A DNA stretch of 64,000 nucleotides from Streptomyces uncialis (GTDB lineage: Bacteria; Actinomycetota; Actinomycetes; Streptomycetales; Streptomycetaceae): positions 674,985-738,984 of the forward strand of contig NZ_LFBV01000003.1 in the NCBI RefSeq assembly GCF_001905345.1. Direction: 5' to 3'. The notes beneath the pieces are model-generated. The model was given only the letters and a program-made list of their open reading frames with translations. It ran no database searches and was not told where the DNA came from. Made by a program: the position numbers and the translations under genes. This document shows, piece by piece, positions 16,990 to 25,139 of the stretch. Positions within the stretch are counted from its first letter, which is position 1, and every line of letters begins with the position of its first letter.

Positions 16990-17039
16990 TTCACATACCT
17001 CGGGTATGTGAAGTCCGGCGCTAACATACCCGGGGTACG
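16990..17039. promoter_or_regulatory. Doubled TetR-type operator between VOC gene and TetR gene
   Basis: TTCACATACC-TCG-GGTATGTGAA (16990-17012) is a perfect 10-bp inverted repeat with a 3-bp spacer. A second, weaker copy, CATACC-CGG-GGTACG (17025-17039), has the same core and spacer with one mismatch. The centres are 31 bp apart, about three helical turns, so two dimers could bind on the same face. It lies between the divergent start codons at 16944 and 17065. Confidence 0.8.
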
Positions 17040-17064
17040 CGAAAATGGGAAAGGCGGTACCGCG

Positions 17065-17649
17065 ATGGCGGTGAACCGGGCGGAACAGCGGGCGGCGACC
17101 CGGCGGGCCCTGCTCACGGAAGGGCGGCGGCGGTTCGCGGCCGACGGGTACCACGCGGTGGTCCTCGCCGAGGTGGCGGCGGCCGTGGGGGTCACCAAGG
17201 GCGCCGCGTACCACCACTTCGCCAGCAAGGCCGGGCTGTTCCGGGCGGTGGTCGCCGAGGTCCAGCACGAACTCGGGGAACGCGTCGCGGACGCGGCGAT
17301 GGCGCACCCCGACCCCTGGGAGCAGCTGCGCGCGGGCTGCCGCGCCTTCCTGGCGGCGGGCGCCGACCCGGCGGTCCGGCGGATCGTGCTGGTGGACGCG
17401 CCGACCGTGCTGGGCTGGGACGAGTGGCGGGCCATGGACGAGGACTCGTCCGCACGTCATCTGGCCGAGGCCCTCGGGTCCCTGGTGACGGCCGGGATCA
17501 TCGCCGACCAGCCGGTGGAACCCCTGGCCCGGCTGCTGTCCGGCGCGATGAACGAGGCCGCCCTCTGGCTGGCCCGTACGGACGGACCCGGAGCGCTCCC
17601 GGACACCGAACGGGCCCTCGACCGGCTGCTGGCGGGCCTGCGGAACTGA
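17065..17649 (+). CDS. TetR-family transcriptional regulator
   Basis: 194-residue repressor. The N-terminal helix-turn-helix is complete: AATRRALLTEGRRRFAADGY, then VVLAEVAAAVGVTKGAAYHHFASKAGLFRAV, the canonical TetR DNA-binding block (about residues 8-55). The rest is the helical ligand-binding and dimer domain. ATG 17065 is chosen because the helix-turn-helix begins a few residues later; the in-frame extension upstream crosses the operator. It probably represses itself and the divergent VOC gene through the palindromes at 16990-17039. The oxidoreductase gene 125 bp downstream on the same strand may be co-transcribed. The inducer is unknown. Confidence 0.94.
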   Translation: MAVNRAEQRAATRRALLTEGRRRFAADGYHAVVLAEVAAAVGVTKGAAYHHFASKAGLFRAVVAEVQHELGERVADAAMAHPDPWEQLRAGCRAFLAAGADPAVRRIVLVDAPTVLGWDEWRAMDEDSSARHLAEALGSLVTAGIIADQPVEPLARLLSGAMNEAALWLARTDGPGALPDTERALDRLLAGLRN

Positions 17650-17774
17650 GCGACCGCCACCGGACGTGGCCCGGATCACGGAAGTTCTCCCGCCTCACCG
17701 GCGTTGACGCCCTCCGGGGCGGTACGGCGCGTCCGCGCCTTCGGCGCCACCCCGGAGCGGATGAGGGAGAGCGG

Positions 17775-18767
17775 ATGGCAGGCATGAGGGCCGTGGTCCA
17801 CGCGGGACCCGGCGGACTCGCCGGGGTACGGGTGGGCGAGGCCGACATGGCGGTGGCGGGCCCCGGGCAGGTCCTGGTCCGGCTGCGGGCGGCGGGGCTC
17901 AACCACCGCGACCTGTTCGTGGCCGCCGGGCGGTCGCCGCACGATCCGCCGCTCGTCCTCGGCGCGGACGGCGCGGGGGTGATCGTCCAGGGTGACGGAC
18001 CGGACGGGCTCACCGTGGGCGACGAGGTGATCATCGACCCCACGCTCGGCTGGGCGGACCCGTCGGACGTCCCCGAGGTGCCCGGCATCCTCGGCGGCCC
18101 GGACGACGGCACGTTCGCCGAGTACGTGGCCGTCCCCGCGCACAACGTCCTGCCCAAGCCCGCCCATCTGGACTGGGCCGAGGCCGCGGCGCTGCCGCTG
18201 TCCGCCGTCACGGCCTACCGGGCGCTGTTCACCCGTGGCGGGCTGCGGACCGGGGACCATGTACTGCTGCCCGGGATCGGCGGGGGCGTGGCGACGATCG
18301 CGCTCGCGATGGCCAAGGCGGTCGGCGCCACCGTCACCGTCACCTCCCGCAGCGAGGACAAGCTGCGCCGCGCCCGGGAGTCCGGCGCCGACCACACCCT
18401 GCGCAGCGACGCCGACTGGTCCGCCGCCCTTCAGCGGCCGGTGGACCTGGTGGTGGACAGCATCGGCTCGGCGACCTTCGGCTCCGCGCTGGCCGCACTG
18501 CGCCCCGGCGGGCGGCTGGTCACCCTGGGCGCCACGACCGGCGAGGAGGTCACGCTGTCGCTGCGTGAGCTGTTCTTCCGGCAGATCAGCGTGGTGGGCA
18601 CGTCGATGGGCAGCGCCGCCGAGTTCCGCGAGATGCTCGCGCTGGTGGCCGAGCACCGCCTGCGCCCGGTGGTGCACCGGACCTTCCCGCTGGACGGGGG
18701 CGCGAAGGCCCTCGCCGAACTGGCCGAGGGCAGCCAGTTCGGCAAGCTGGTGCTGACCATGGACTGA
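17775..18767 (+). CDS. Zinc-independent quinone-oxidoreductase-like MDR protein
   Basis: 330-residue medium-chain dehydrogenase/reductase. The GroES-like domain runs to about residue 150 (RLRAAGLNHRDLFVAAG, LGADGAGVIV) and is followed by a Rossmann domain with the cofactor loop GIGGGVATIALAMAKAVGATV near residues 168-188 and TVTSRSEDKLRRARESGADH. The cysteines that bind the structural and catalytic zinc in alcohol dehydrogenases are absent, so it is likely an NADPH-dependent quinone or enone reductase. A GAGGGAGA site precedes ATG 17775. It follows the TetR gene by 125 bp and may share its stress or detoxification theme. Confidence 0.9.
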   Translation: MAGMRAVVHAGPGGLAGVRVGEADMAVAGPGQVLVRLRAAGLNHRDLFVAAGRSPHDPPLVLGADGAGVIVQGDGPDGLTVGDEVIIDPTLGWADPSDVPEVPGILGGPDDGTFAEYVAVPAHNVLPKPAHLDWAEAAALPLSAVTAYRALFTRGGLRTGDHVLLPGIGGGVATIALAMAKAVGATVTVTSRSEDKLRRARESGADHTLRSDADWSAALQRPVDLVVDSIGSATFGSALAALRPGGRLVTLGATTGEEVTLSLRELFFRQISVVGTSMGSAAEFREMLALVAEHRLRPVVHRTFPLDGGAKALAELAEGSQFGKLVLTMD

Positions 18768-18966
18768 CGGAGTGACGGAGTGATGGACCGACGGGACAGG
18801 TCCTCCCGTACGGCCGGGGGGGGGCCGGTCCCGTCAACGCGCGGGGCGCCGCCGCACCGGGCCCCCGGGCGTCCCCGTCTCCCCGTCGAACCACCTGCGG
18901 CTACCGCGCCCAGCGCTGTCGGGCGGGTCCCGGGTGTCACGACGACGCCCCCGAACCCGCCCCCGG

Positions 18967-19800
18967 CTACCGCGCGCAGCGCCCCCGCGCGGCCTCCGCG
19001 ATCGCCACCCGGGGGGTGAGCGGCCGGGCGGGCAGGCCCGAGGCCACCCGCAGCGCGTCGGGTTTGGGCACCTCGCCGGTCAGACTGCGGATGCGGTCGG
19101 TGAACCCCGGTTCGGGCAGCGGGAGTTCGACGTCGTCGTCCACCCAGTCGACCGCGGCCGGGATGTAGTCCATGACCGCGTAGACCATCGCCGGGACCCG
19201 CCAGTCGTCCCGGGTGCGCAGGGCCCCCAGTACCCGCAGGGTGGTCGTCAGACTCGCGTCGGCGGCCTCCAGGTCGAGGACGCCTTCGGGCAGGCCGGTC
19301 AGCAGACCCCTCGGCCCGCCGACCGCCGAGGGCTCCGTCAGGCGGGCGCCCGGACGCTGGACGTACCACCAGCTCGCGGGACCGTCCTCGCCGAGCGACA
19401 GATGGTGGAGGTACAGGCAGTACACGGCGGCCTGGTCACCCGCGCCCGCGGCGTACTGCCACCAGAAACGGGCGGCCTCGTCACCGGCCTTGAGCTGGAG
19501 CAGACAGCCGAGCAGCAGCGCCCCGTCCGGCTCCGGCAGGGTCTGGGTGAGGAAGTTGCGCAGCCCGTGCAGCGCCGCGTGGGTGACCACGGTCTCGCAC
19601 AGGGTGGTCAGCTGACCGGCCGCCACCAGCCGGTCGTCCCGGGCCGGGCCGGACCCGGCCTCGGCTCCGGGGGCGGGTGCGCACGGCCCGGCCCCGCGTA
19701 CCGCGATCCGGGCCTCGGCGGCGGCGATGTCCTCACGGGTGCAGGGCACGTCGTCGACCAGGCGGGCGCGGGTGAGGCGGTCCAGCAGGTCGTCATTCAC
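18967..19800 (-). CDS. Uncharacterised protein coupled to an ECF sigma factor
   Basis: 277-residue protein I do not recognise at family level. It is largely helical, rich in Leu/Ala, with a Trp/Tyr-rich central stretch (RFWWQYAAGAGDQAAVYCLY, then ASWWYVQRPGAR) that resembles helical-repeat proteins, and an acidic DWVDDDVELPLPEP segment. No signal peptide or membrane helix is seen, and no zinc-binding anti-sigma motif (HxxxCxxC). It overlaps the sigma-factor gene by 8 bp, so the two are made together. A role in controlling or acting with the sigma factor is likely from context only. A near-copy of its last 19 bp, including the stop, recurs 66 bp further on at 18898-18916. Confidence 0.8.
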   Translation of the reverse strand: MNDDLLDRLTRARLVDDVPCTREDIAAAEARIAVRGAGPCAPAPGAEAGSGPARDDRLVAAGQLTTLCETVVTHAALHGLRNFLTQTLPEPDGALLLGCLLQLKAGDEAARFWWQYAAGAGDQAAVYCLYLHHLSLGEDGPASWWYVQRPGARLTEPSAVGGPRGLLTGLPEGVLDLEAADASLTTTLRVLGALRTRDDWRVPAMVYAVMDYIPAAVDWVDDDVELPLPEPGFTDRIRSLTGEVPKPDALRVASGLPARPLTPRVAIAEAARGRCAR

Positions 19801-20368
19801 GGTTGCGTCCCTCCATGGAACGGTCCGGCCCGAGGATCTCCCGCAGCCTGCGCCGGGCGTGCCGGTCCGTGGAGCGCACGGCGGCCTGGGAGATCCCGAG
19901 TTCGTCGGCTATGCGGTCGACCGGCAGGTCGAGGAGATACCGCAGCACGGTCACGTCCTGCTGGCGGTCGGGGAGCTGGCGGACGGCCCGCATCAGGGTG
20001 AGGGACTCCTCCAGCTGGGCGATCGGGTCGCTGGAGGTCCGCAGCGCGACGGTGTCGAACGCGGCCTCGTCGAGGGGCTGGGTCTCGGGCCTGCGGCCCC
20101 GGTTGTGGTCGGCGACATGGTTGCGCAGCACGGCCCAGGCGTAGCGGTCGGGGCTGTCGCTGCGCAGCACCTGGGGCCATTTTCGCAGCAGTTTCTCGAA
20201 GGCCGCGTCGACCGCCTCCTCCGCGTCCGCGCGGTTGCGCAGGAAGGCGCGGGCGTAGCGGAGATAGGCGGGGCGGTGCATCTGGTGGAACGCCGAGAAG
20301 TCCAGCGGCGGTGCCTGGGGCATCAGGGTGAGACGACGGGGCGTGCGGGCGCCGTGGTTCTGGTTCAC
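19793..20368 (-). CDS. ECF-type RNA polymerase sigma factor
   Basis: 191-residue sigma-70 family protein with only regions 2 and 4. Region 2: MHRPAYLRYARAFLRNRADAEEAVDAAFEKL, with core-binding and -10 recognition helices; DRYAWAVLRNHVADHNRG follows. Region 4: ALRTSS...RAVRQLPDRQQDVTVLRYLLDLPVDRIADELGISQAAVRSTDRHARRRL, a helix-turn-helix for the -35 element. The final residues have no extra sensing domain. It is sandwiched by ATGA coupling to a 52-aa gene upstream and by an 8-bp overlap to the 277-aa gene downstream. No membrane anti-sigma factor is encoded nearby, so how it is switched is unclear. Confidence 0.92.
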   Translation of the reverse strand: MNQNHGARTPRRLTLMPQAPPLDFSAFHQMHRPAYLRYARAFLRNRADAEEAVDAAFEKLLRKWPQVLRSDSPDRYAWAVLRNHVADHNRGRRPETQPLDEAAFDTVALRTSSDPIAQLEESLTLMRAVRQLPDRQQDVTVLRYLLDLPVDRIADELGISQAAVRSTDRHARRRLREILGPDRSMEGRNRE

Positions 20369-20523
20369 CGTCCCTCCGGTCCGCCGCGGTCGCGGCTGAT
20401 CTCGCTGAACCCCGCTTTCACCCCGGCCGCCGCGGCTTTGCGGAGGAGGGTGATGGTGTCGCGCCCGAGTACCCGGACCGCGACGGCCGCCATGATGACG
20501 TCTGCGGCAAGCCTCATGCTCAT
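20365..20523 (-). CDS. Small 52-residue protein, first gene of the sigma-factor operon
   Basis: A 52-residue ORF beginning MSMRLAADVIMAAVAVRVLG and ending in a Gly/Arg tail. The N-terminal half is a hydrophobic, amphipathic helix that could lie on a membrane; the middle (KAAAAGVKAGFSEISRD) is basic. The ATG at 20523 follows an AGAGGAA site, and its stop overlaps the sigma-factor start by ATGA, so it is almost certainly translated. A longer in-frame version from 20607 exists but its added part is Gly/Arg-rich and lacks a better start. It may be a leader peptide for translational coupling or a small regulator; function unknown. Confidence 0.6.
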   Translation of the reverse strand: MSMRLAADVIMAAVAVRVLGRDTITLLRKAAAAGVKAGFSEISRDRGGPEGR

Positions 20524-21340
20524 GAAAGGATCGGTTCCTCTCGCTGCGGATCGGCTACCGCCCGCCCCGGGGTGGCCGCCGGGAGTGCGCCCGGCGCGCT
20601 CCACCATGCAGGACTGATCTCAACGGTCGTTCTGTGCAAAGGCAATCGTGCCCCCGGCCGTCCGGATGCCGCGCTCCGGGCGCTTCGTTGCCCCGTCAAC
20701 GGGTTTGCCCCGCAACTTCGATCATCCCGGGCCGTCCGGTCCACCGTTCCCACCAGCGGACGGGCGGGCTCCCCGGCCATCGAGGGGTGTTTGCGCAACG
20801 CGAGCAAACAGCCGTGGCGGTTTGACGGGTGACGCAGGTCACATCGGCGCGGAAGCTTCTCGGCGGGCGAGGAGCTCCCCACGCGAGCTGCCCCGGGACG
20901 GCGCGACGACGACCCCGCGCGAGCGGACCCGGACGCCACGAGAACTTCGGGCGGCGGCCCGCGCGCCGGGCCCGCGCATCGCGACCCGCCCCGGACCAGC
21001 CCCGGGAGCCACGCCGCCCACCTCACCCCGACGCCGACCTCCACACGCCCACCGAGGCACCCCACCCGGCCGCACCCGAGCCCCAGCGAACGAGGCTTCC
21101 CGCCCATCGGTCAAGCCACTTCCCCCGCACCAGTACCACCGACAGCACCATCCGACCCCAATCCCCCACGGAACGTGCGGTAACCCCTCGACCACCCCGA
21201 CCCCCTGGACCTACTATGAGGCGATTGGCTTAGCCACTTACCGCTCAGCCATGTACCGATGGAAGCGAAGGGACACACCCTCCGTGGACGGGTCCGCCCG
21301 TCCCGCCGTCCCACCCGTCCACCCAGCCCCGGAGCCCGCA
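20524..21340. other. Gene-free stretch upstream of the semialdehyde dehydrogenase
   Basis: About 820 bp with no supported gene. The frame of the downstream dehydrogenase stays open across it, but the translation is Pro/Arg/Thr-rich and unlike any protein family. It must hold the promoters of the divergent sigma operon (minus) and the dehydrogenase (plus). I see no clear core promoter or operator. Confidence 0.55.
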
Positions 21341-22795
21341 ATGAAACTCGCCGAAGCCCTCGACCTCTGCCCGACCGAACTGCTCGTCGACGGCGTCTGG
21401 CGGCCCGCCTCCGACGGCCGCCGGATCGACGTCCACGACCCGGCGACCACCGAGCGCATCGCCTCCGTGGCCTCCGGCGACGAGTCCGACGCCCGCGCCG
21501 CCGCCGACGCCGCCGCCCGCGCGCTGCCCGGCTGGGCCGCGACCCCGGCCCGGCAGCGGTCCGCCGTGCTGCGCCGCGCCTTCGAGCTGATGACGGAGCG
21601 CGCCGAGTACTTCGCGACCCTGATCAGCGCGGAGAACGGTAAGGCGCTGCCCGACGCGCGCGCCGAAGTGGCCTACGCCGCCGAGTTCTTCCGCTGGTAC
21701 GCCGAGGAGGCGGTCCGGCTCGCCGGGACCGTGCAGCACGCCCCCGCGGGCGGGTACCGGATCGTGGTGGACCGGGCGCCCATCGGGGTGGCCGTCCTGG
21801 TGACCCCCTGGAACTACCCCGCCGCGATGGCCACCCGGAAGATCGGCCCCGCGCTGGCCGCCGGGTGCTCCGTCGTCCTCAAGCCCGCGAGCGACACCCC
21901 GCTGACCGCGCTCGCCGTCGGCGCCCTGCTGGCCGAGGCGGGCGCCCCGGCCGGGGTGGTCAACGTGGTGCCGGCCGACCGCTCGGGCCGGGTCGTCGGC
22001 GCGATGCTCGACCACCCGGCCGTACGCAAGCTGTCGTTCACCGGGTCGACGGAGGTGGGCCGGCGGCTGCTGCACAGCGCGGCGGACCGGGTGCTCAGCA
22101 CCTCCATGGAGCTCGGCGGCAACGCGCCCTTCCTGGTCCTCGCGGACGCCGACCTCGACGCGGCGGTACGCGGCGCCATGCTCGCCAAGATGCGCAACGG
22201 CGGCGAGGCGTGCACGGCCGCCAACCGGTTCTACGTCCATGAGTCGGTCGCCGAGGAGTTCGCGAGCCGCTTCGCCGCCGCGATGGCCTCGCTGCGGGTC
22301 GGGCCGGGCCTGGAGGAGGACACCGAGGTCGGACCGCTCGTCAACGCCGCGACGAGGGACAAGGTCGCCGAACTGGTCGCGGACGCCGTCACCCGCGGCG
22401 CCCGGGTCCGCACCGGCGGACGCGCCCCGGACCGTACCGGGTACTACTACGAGCCCACCGTGCTGGACGAGGTGGCCCCCGGGTCGGCGCTGCTGACGGA
22501 GGAGATCTTCGGCCCCGTCGCCCCCATCGTCCGGTTCCGCGACGAGGCCGAGGCGATCCGGCTGGCCAACGACACCGAGTACGGGCTGGTCTCCTACGTC
22601 TACACCCGCGATCTGCGGCGCGGACTCGCCGTCTGCGGCGCGCTGGAGAGCGGCATGGTCGGACTGAACCGCGGCATCGTCTCCGACCCCGCGGCGCCCT
22701 TCGGCGGGGTGAAGCAGAGCGGGCTCGGCCGGGAGGGCGGCCACGAGGGCATCCTGGAGTACACGGAGACCAAGTACATCGCCACCGACTGGTGA
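21341..22795 (+). CDS. NAD(P)-dependent succinate-semialdehyde-type aldehyde dehydrogenase
   Basis: 484-residue aldehyde dehydrogenase closest in motif detail to succinate-semialdehyde dehydrogenases. It has TPWNYPAAMATRKIGPALAAG (cofactor pocket), FTGSTEVGRRLL, MELGGNAPFLVLADADLD (catalytic Glu) and NGGEACTAANRFYVHES (catalytic Cys), with KQSGLGREGGHEGILEY at the C-terminus. The ATG at 21341 has only a modest GGAG site, but family alignment begins within ten residues of it. A strong hairpin follows 32 bp after the stop, so it is monocistronic. It may oxidise an aldehyde arising from the adjacent minus-strand catabolic genes, though it need not belong to that unit. Confidence 0.92.
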   Translation: MKLAEALDLCPTELLVDGVWRPASDGRRIDVHDPATTERIASVASGDESDARAAADAAARALPGWAATPARQRSAVLRRAFELMTERAEYFATLISAENGKALPDARAEVAYAAEFFRWYAEEAVRLAGTVQHAPAGGYRIVVDRAPIGVAVLVTPWNYPAAMATRKIGPALAAGCSVVLKPASDTPLTALAVGALLAEAGAPAGVVNVVPADRSGRVVGAMLDHPAVRKLSFTGSTEVGRRLLHSAADRVLSTSMELGGNAPFLVLADADLDAAVRGAMLAKMRNGGEACTAANRFYVHESVAEEFASRFAAAMASLRVGPGLEEDTEVGPLVNAATRDKVAELVADAVTRGARVRTGGRAPDRTGYYYEPTVLDEVAPGSALLTEEIFGPVAPIVRFRDEAEAIRLANDTEYGLVSYVYTRDLRRGLAVCGALESGMVGLNRGIVSDPAAPFGGVKQSGLGREGGHEGILEYTETKYIATDW

Positions 22796-22827
22796 ACCGC
22801 TGACCGGTGAGCCGTCCGCCACCGGTA

Positions 22828-22864
22828 CCGAGGGCCCGTCGCCGCACCGGCGACGGGCCCTCGG
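22828..22864. terminator. Strong hairpin terminator after the semialdehyde dehydrogenase
   Basis: A perfect 16-bp inverted repeat: CCGAGGGCCCGTCGCC (22828-22843) pairs with GGCGACGGGCCCTCGG (22849-22864) across a 5-base loop. It lies 32 bp after the stop codon. Confidence 0.9.
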
Positions 22865-22881
22865 CGTTCCCGGGACCCGGC

Positions 22882-22987
22882 CGACACGCACGGGTCGGCC
22901 GGCACACACGGGTCGCCCGGCACACACGGGTACGGCCACCCGGCAGGCACACGCGTACGGCCCGCGGCACGCCACACGTACGGCCCT
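22882..22987. repeat. Five degenerate tandem copies of a ~20-bp unit
   Basis: A unit resembling GGCACACACGGGTACGGCCC is repeated about five times with variable length (for example GACACGCACGGGTCGGCC, GCACACACGGGTCGCCC, GCACACACGGGTACGGCC). Non-coding, lying between two convergent genes. Confidence 0.75.
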
Positions 22988-23167
22988 TCGGACCGCGTCC
23001 GGACAGCACGGAACCGCCGTGCGCGGGCCCTCGCAGGACAGGGCGTCGGCTCGCGCACGGCGGGGTCGGAAATCAGGGGTCCGGACCGGGGTGGACTCAG
23101 GGGCCCGGCCCGGACCCCCGCGCCGGGGGCCGCCGCACCGGGGTTCGTCCGGCGGCCCCCGGACGTC

Positions 23168-24079
23168 TCATCGGGTGGAGTCGTCCCCGGAACGCATCCC
23201 GGCCGCCCGCGCCTCGACCTCGAACAGCGCCGCGTAGTCCTCCTCGGCGAAGCCGTGGCCGATCGCCGTCTGGATCAGCTGGTGGACCATGCTGCTCACC
23301 GGCATCGGCACCTCCAGATGACGGGCGGCGCCCAGACCCAGGTCGAAGTCCTTGCGGAGCATCTTGTTGTTGAAGGTGGGCGTGTAGTCCCGCTCCACCA
23401 GGGCGCGGCCCTTGTGCTTGATGAAGGTGGAGCCGAGCACCGAGCCGTTCAGGAAGTCGATGAACGCGCCGCGCGGCACCCCGCCCTTCTCCGCGAGGGT
23501 GGTGACCTCCACCAGCGCCTGGGTGATCATGCCCAGCATCAGGTTGTGACAGATCTTCACCAGCCGGCTCTGCTCCTCCGGGCCCGCGTGCACCACGGTA
23601 GGGGCGATCAGCTGGAGGTACGGCAGCACCCGGTCGTAGGTCTCACGGGGGCCGGAGGCGACGATGGCGCCCATCCCGTCCGCGACCATGTGCGGGTTGC
23701 CGCTGATCGGCGAGGCGAGGAAGTCGACCCCGGCCGCCCGGCAGGCCGCGCGGACCTCGCTGGACGCCTCCGCGGAGACGGTCGAGCAGTCGACGATGAC
23801 CGACGGGGTCCTGTCGGCGCTCAGCAGCCCGCCCTCGCCGGTGACGACGTCGATGAGGTCCTGGCTCGCGGACACCATCACGAACACGATGTCGGCGTCC
23901 GTGAGTCCGGTGATGGCGGGGACCGCCTTGGCGCCCTTGTCGACCAGCGGCTTGGTCTTGGCCGCGGTGCGGTTCCACACCGTGAGGTCGGCACCGCCCG
24001 CGAGCAGGCTCTCCGACATGACCGTGCCCATCCGGCCGGTGCCGAGCCAGCCGAGCCGCTCGTTACGGGATGCACTCAT
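23168..24079 (-). CDS. 3-hydroxyisobutyrate-dehydrogenase-family oxidoreductase
   Basis: 303-residue beta-hydroxyacid dehydrogenase, oxidising or reducing a short beta-hydroxy acid with NAD(P). The dinucleotide-binding loop is GWLGTGRMGTVMSESLLAGG, with WNRT after the second strand. The substrate signature reads DFLASPISGNPHMVADG, and the catalytic lysine sits in SRLVKICHNLMLGM. The helical C-terminal half completes the fold. It is the last gene after the M24-E1 alpha-E1 beta run, 73 bp beyond the E1 beta stop. It could handle a semialdehyde/hydroxy-acid pair produced upstream, consistent with an aldehyde dehydrogenase nearby; the substrate is a guess. Confidence 0.9.
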   Translation of the reverse strand: MSASRNERLGWLGTGRMGTVMSESLLAGGADLTVWNRTAAKTKPLVDKGAKAVPAITGLTDADIVFVMVSASQDLIDVVTGEGGLLSADRTPSVIVDCSTVSAEASSEVRAACRAAGVDFLASPISGNPHMVADGMGAIVASGPRETYDRVLPYLQLIAPTVVHAGPEEQSRLVKICHNLMLGMITQALVEVTTLAEKGGVPRGAFIDFLNGSVLGSTFIKHKGRALVERDYTPTFNNKMLRKDFDLGLGAARHLEVPMPVSSMVHQLIQTAIGHGFAEEDYAALFEVEARAAGMRSGDDSTR

Positions 24080-24152
24080 GGTTGTTCTCGCCTTTCGAGG
24101 GGGTGTTTCGAGGGTGTGAGGTACTGCGGTGGATGTTCGGTGACGCCGGGGC

Positions 24153-25139
24153 TCAGGCGCCCATGGCGGCGCCGATCGTGGTGACGATCCGCTCCACGGA
24201 GGGAATCGCGAGGTCCTCCAGCGCGTCCGCCGACGGCAGCGGGATGTGCGGGGTGGTGATGCGCACGGGCGCGCCGGTGAGCGCGTCCCAGCACTCCTCG
24301 GTGGCCAGTGAGACGATCTCGGCGCCCCAGCCGCACAGCCGGGGGTTCTCCTCGACCGTGAACAGCCGCCCGGTGCGCGAGGCGTGCCCGAGGATCGTGG
24401 GCGTGTCCAGCGGGACCAGGCTGCGTACGTCGATCACCGCGCAGTCCAGCCCGCGCTCGGCGTGCAGCCGCTCGGCTGCCTCCAGCGCCTTGGGGACCAT
24501 CGCGGCCAGCGCGACGATCGTGGCGTCCTCGCCCTCCCGGCGGACGACGGCCCGGCCCAGCTCCTCGACGATCTCCCCGTCGAGGTCGGGGATCTCCTCC
24601 TTGCTGGAGTACAGGGCCTTGTGGTTGAAGAAGATCACCGGGTCGTTGTCGCGGACGGCGGCCGCCATCAGCCCGACGACGTCACGGGCCGTGGCGGGGG
24701 CGACCACCTTCAGGCCGGGGATGGCCATGGCCCAGTTCTCGATGGACTGCGAGTGCTGCGCCCCGAACCGCAGTCCGGCGCCGTTGCCGCACTGGATGAC
24801 CAGCGGGAAGGACACCTGGCCGTCCGACATGTAGCGGGACTTGGAGATCTCGTTGGCGACCAGGTCCCAGCAGACCGCGAAGAAGTCGCTGTACATGATC
24901 TCGGCGATCGGCCGCAGCCCGGTCATCGCCGCGCCCATCGCCGCGCCGAGGATGGCCTGCTCGCTGATGGGGGTGTCCCGCACCCGCAGCGGGCCGAACT
25001 CCTCCAGGAGTCCCGCGGTGGTCTTGAACACCCCGCCGGCGGCGGCGACATCCTCACCGAGGAACACCACCCGCTCGTCGCGGCGCATCTCCTGCGCGAT
25101 GCCGTGCGCGACGGCCTTGCGGTAGGTCAGTACGGTCAT
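24153..25139 (-). CDS. 2-oxoacid/acetoin dehydrogenase E1 beta subunit
   Basis: 328-residue beta subunit of a thiamine-diphosphate E1. It begins MTVLTYRKAVAHGIAQEMRR and carries VVFLGEDVAAAGGVFK, RVRDTPISEQAILGAAMGAA (the Glu that activates thiamine), and a C-terminal transketolase domain with DLRS-type VIDVRSLVPLDTPTIL and TVEENPRLCGWGAEI. It forms the heterotetramer with the E1 alpha encoded immediately upstream (ATGA overlap). The ATG at 25139 is certain from the coupling; in-frame sequence further upstream is a shadow of E1 alpha. No E2 or E3 gene lies in the window. Confidence 0.94.
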   Translation of the reverse strand: MTVLTYRKAVAHGIAQEMRRDERVVFLGEDVAAAGGVFKTTAGLLEEFGPLRVRDTPISEQAILGAAMGAAMTGLRPIAEIMYSDFFAVCWDLVANEISKSRYMSDGQVSFPLVIQCGNGAGLRFGAQHSQSIENWAMAIPGLKVVAPATARDVVGLMAAAVRDNDPVIFFNHKALYSSKEEIPDLDGEIVEELGRAVVRREGEDATIVALAAMVPKALEAAERLHAERGLDCAVIDVRSLVPLDTPTILGHASRTGRLFTVEENPRLCGWGAEIVSLATEECWDALTGAPVRITTPHIPLPSADALEDLAIPSVERIVTTIGAAMGA

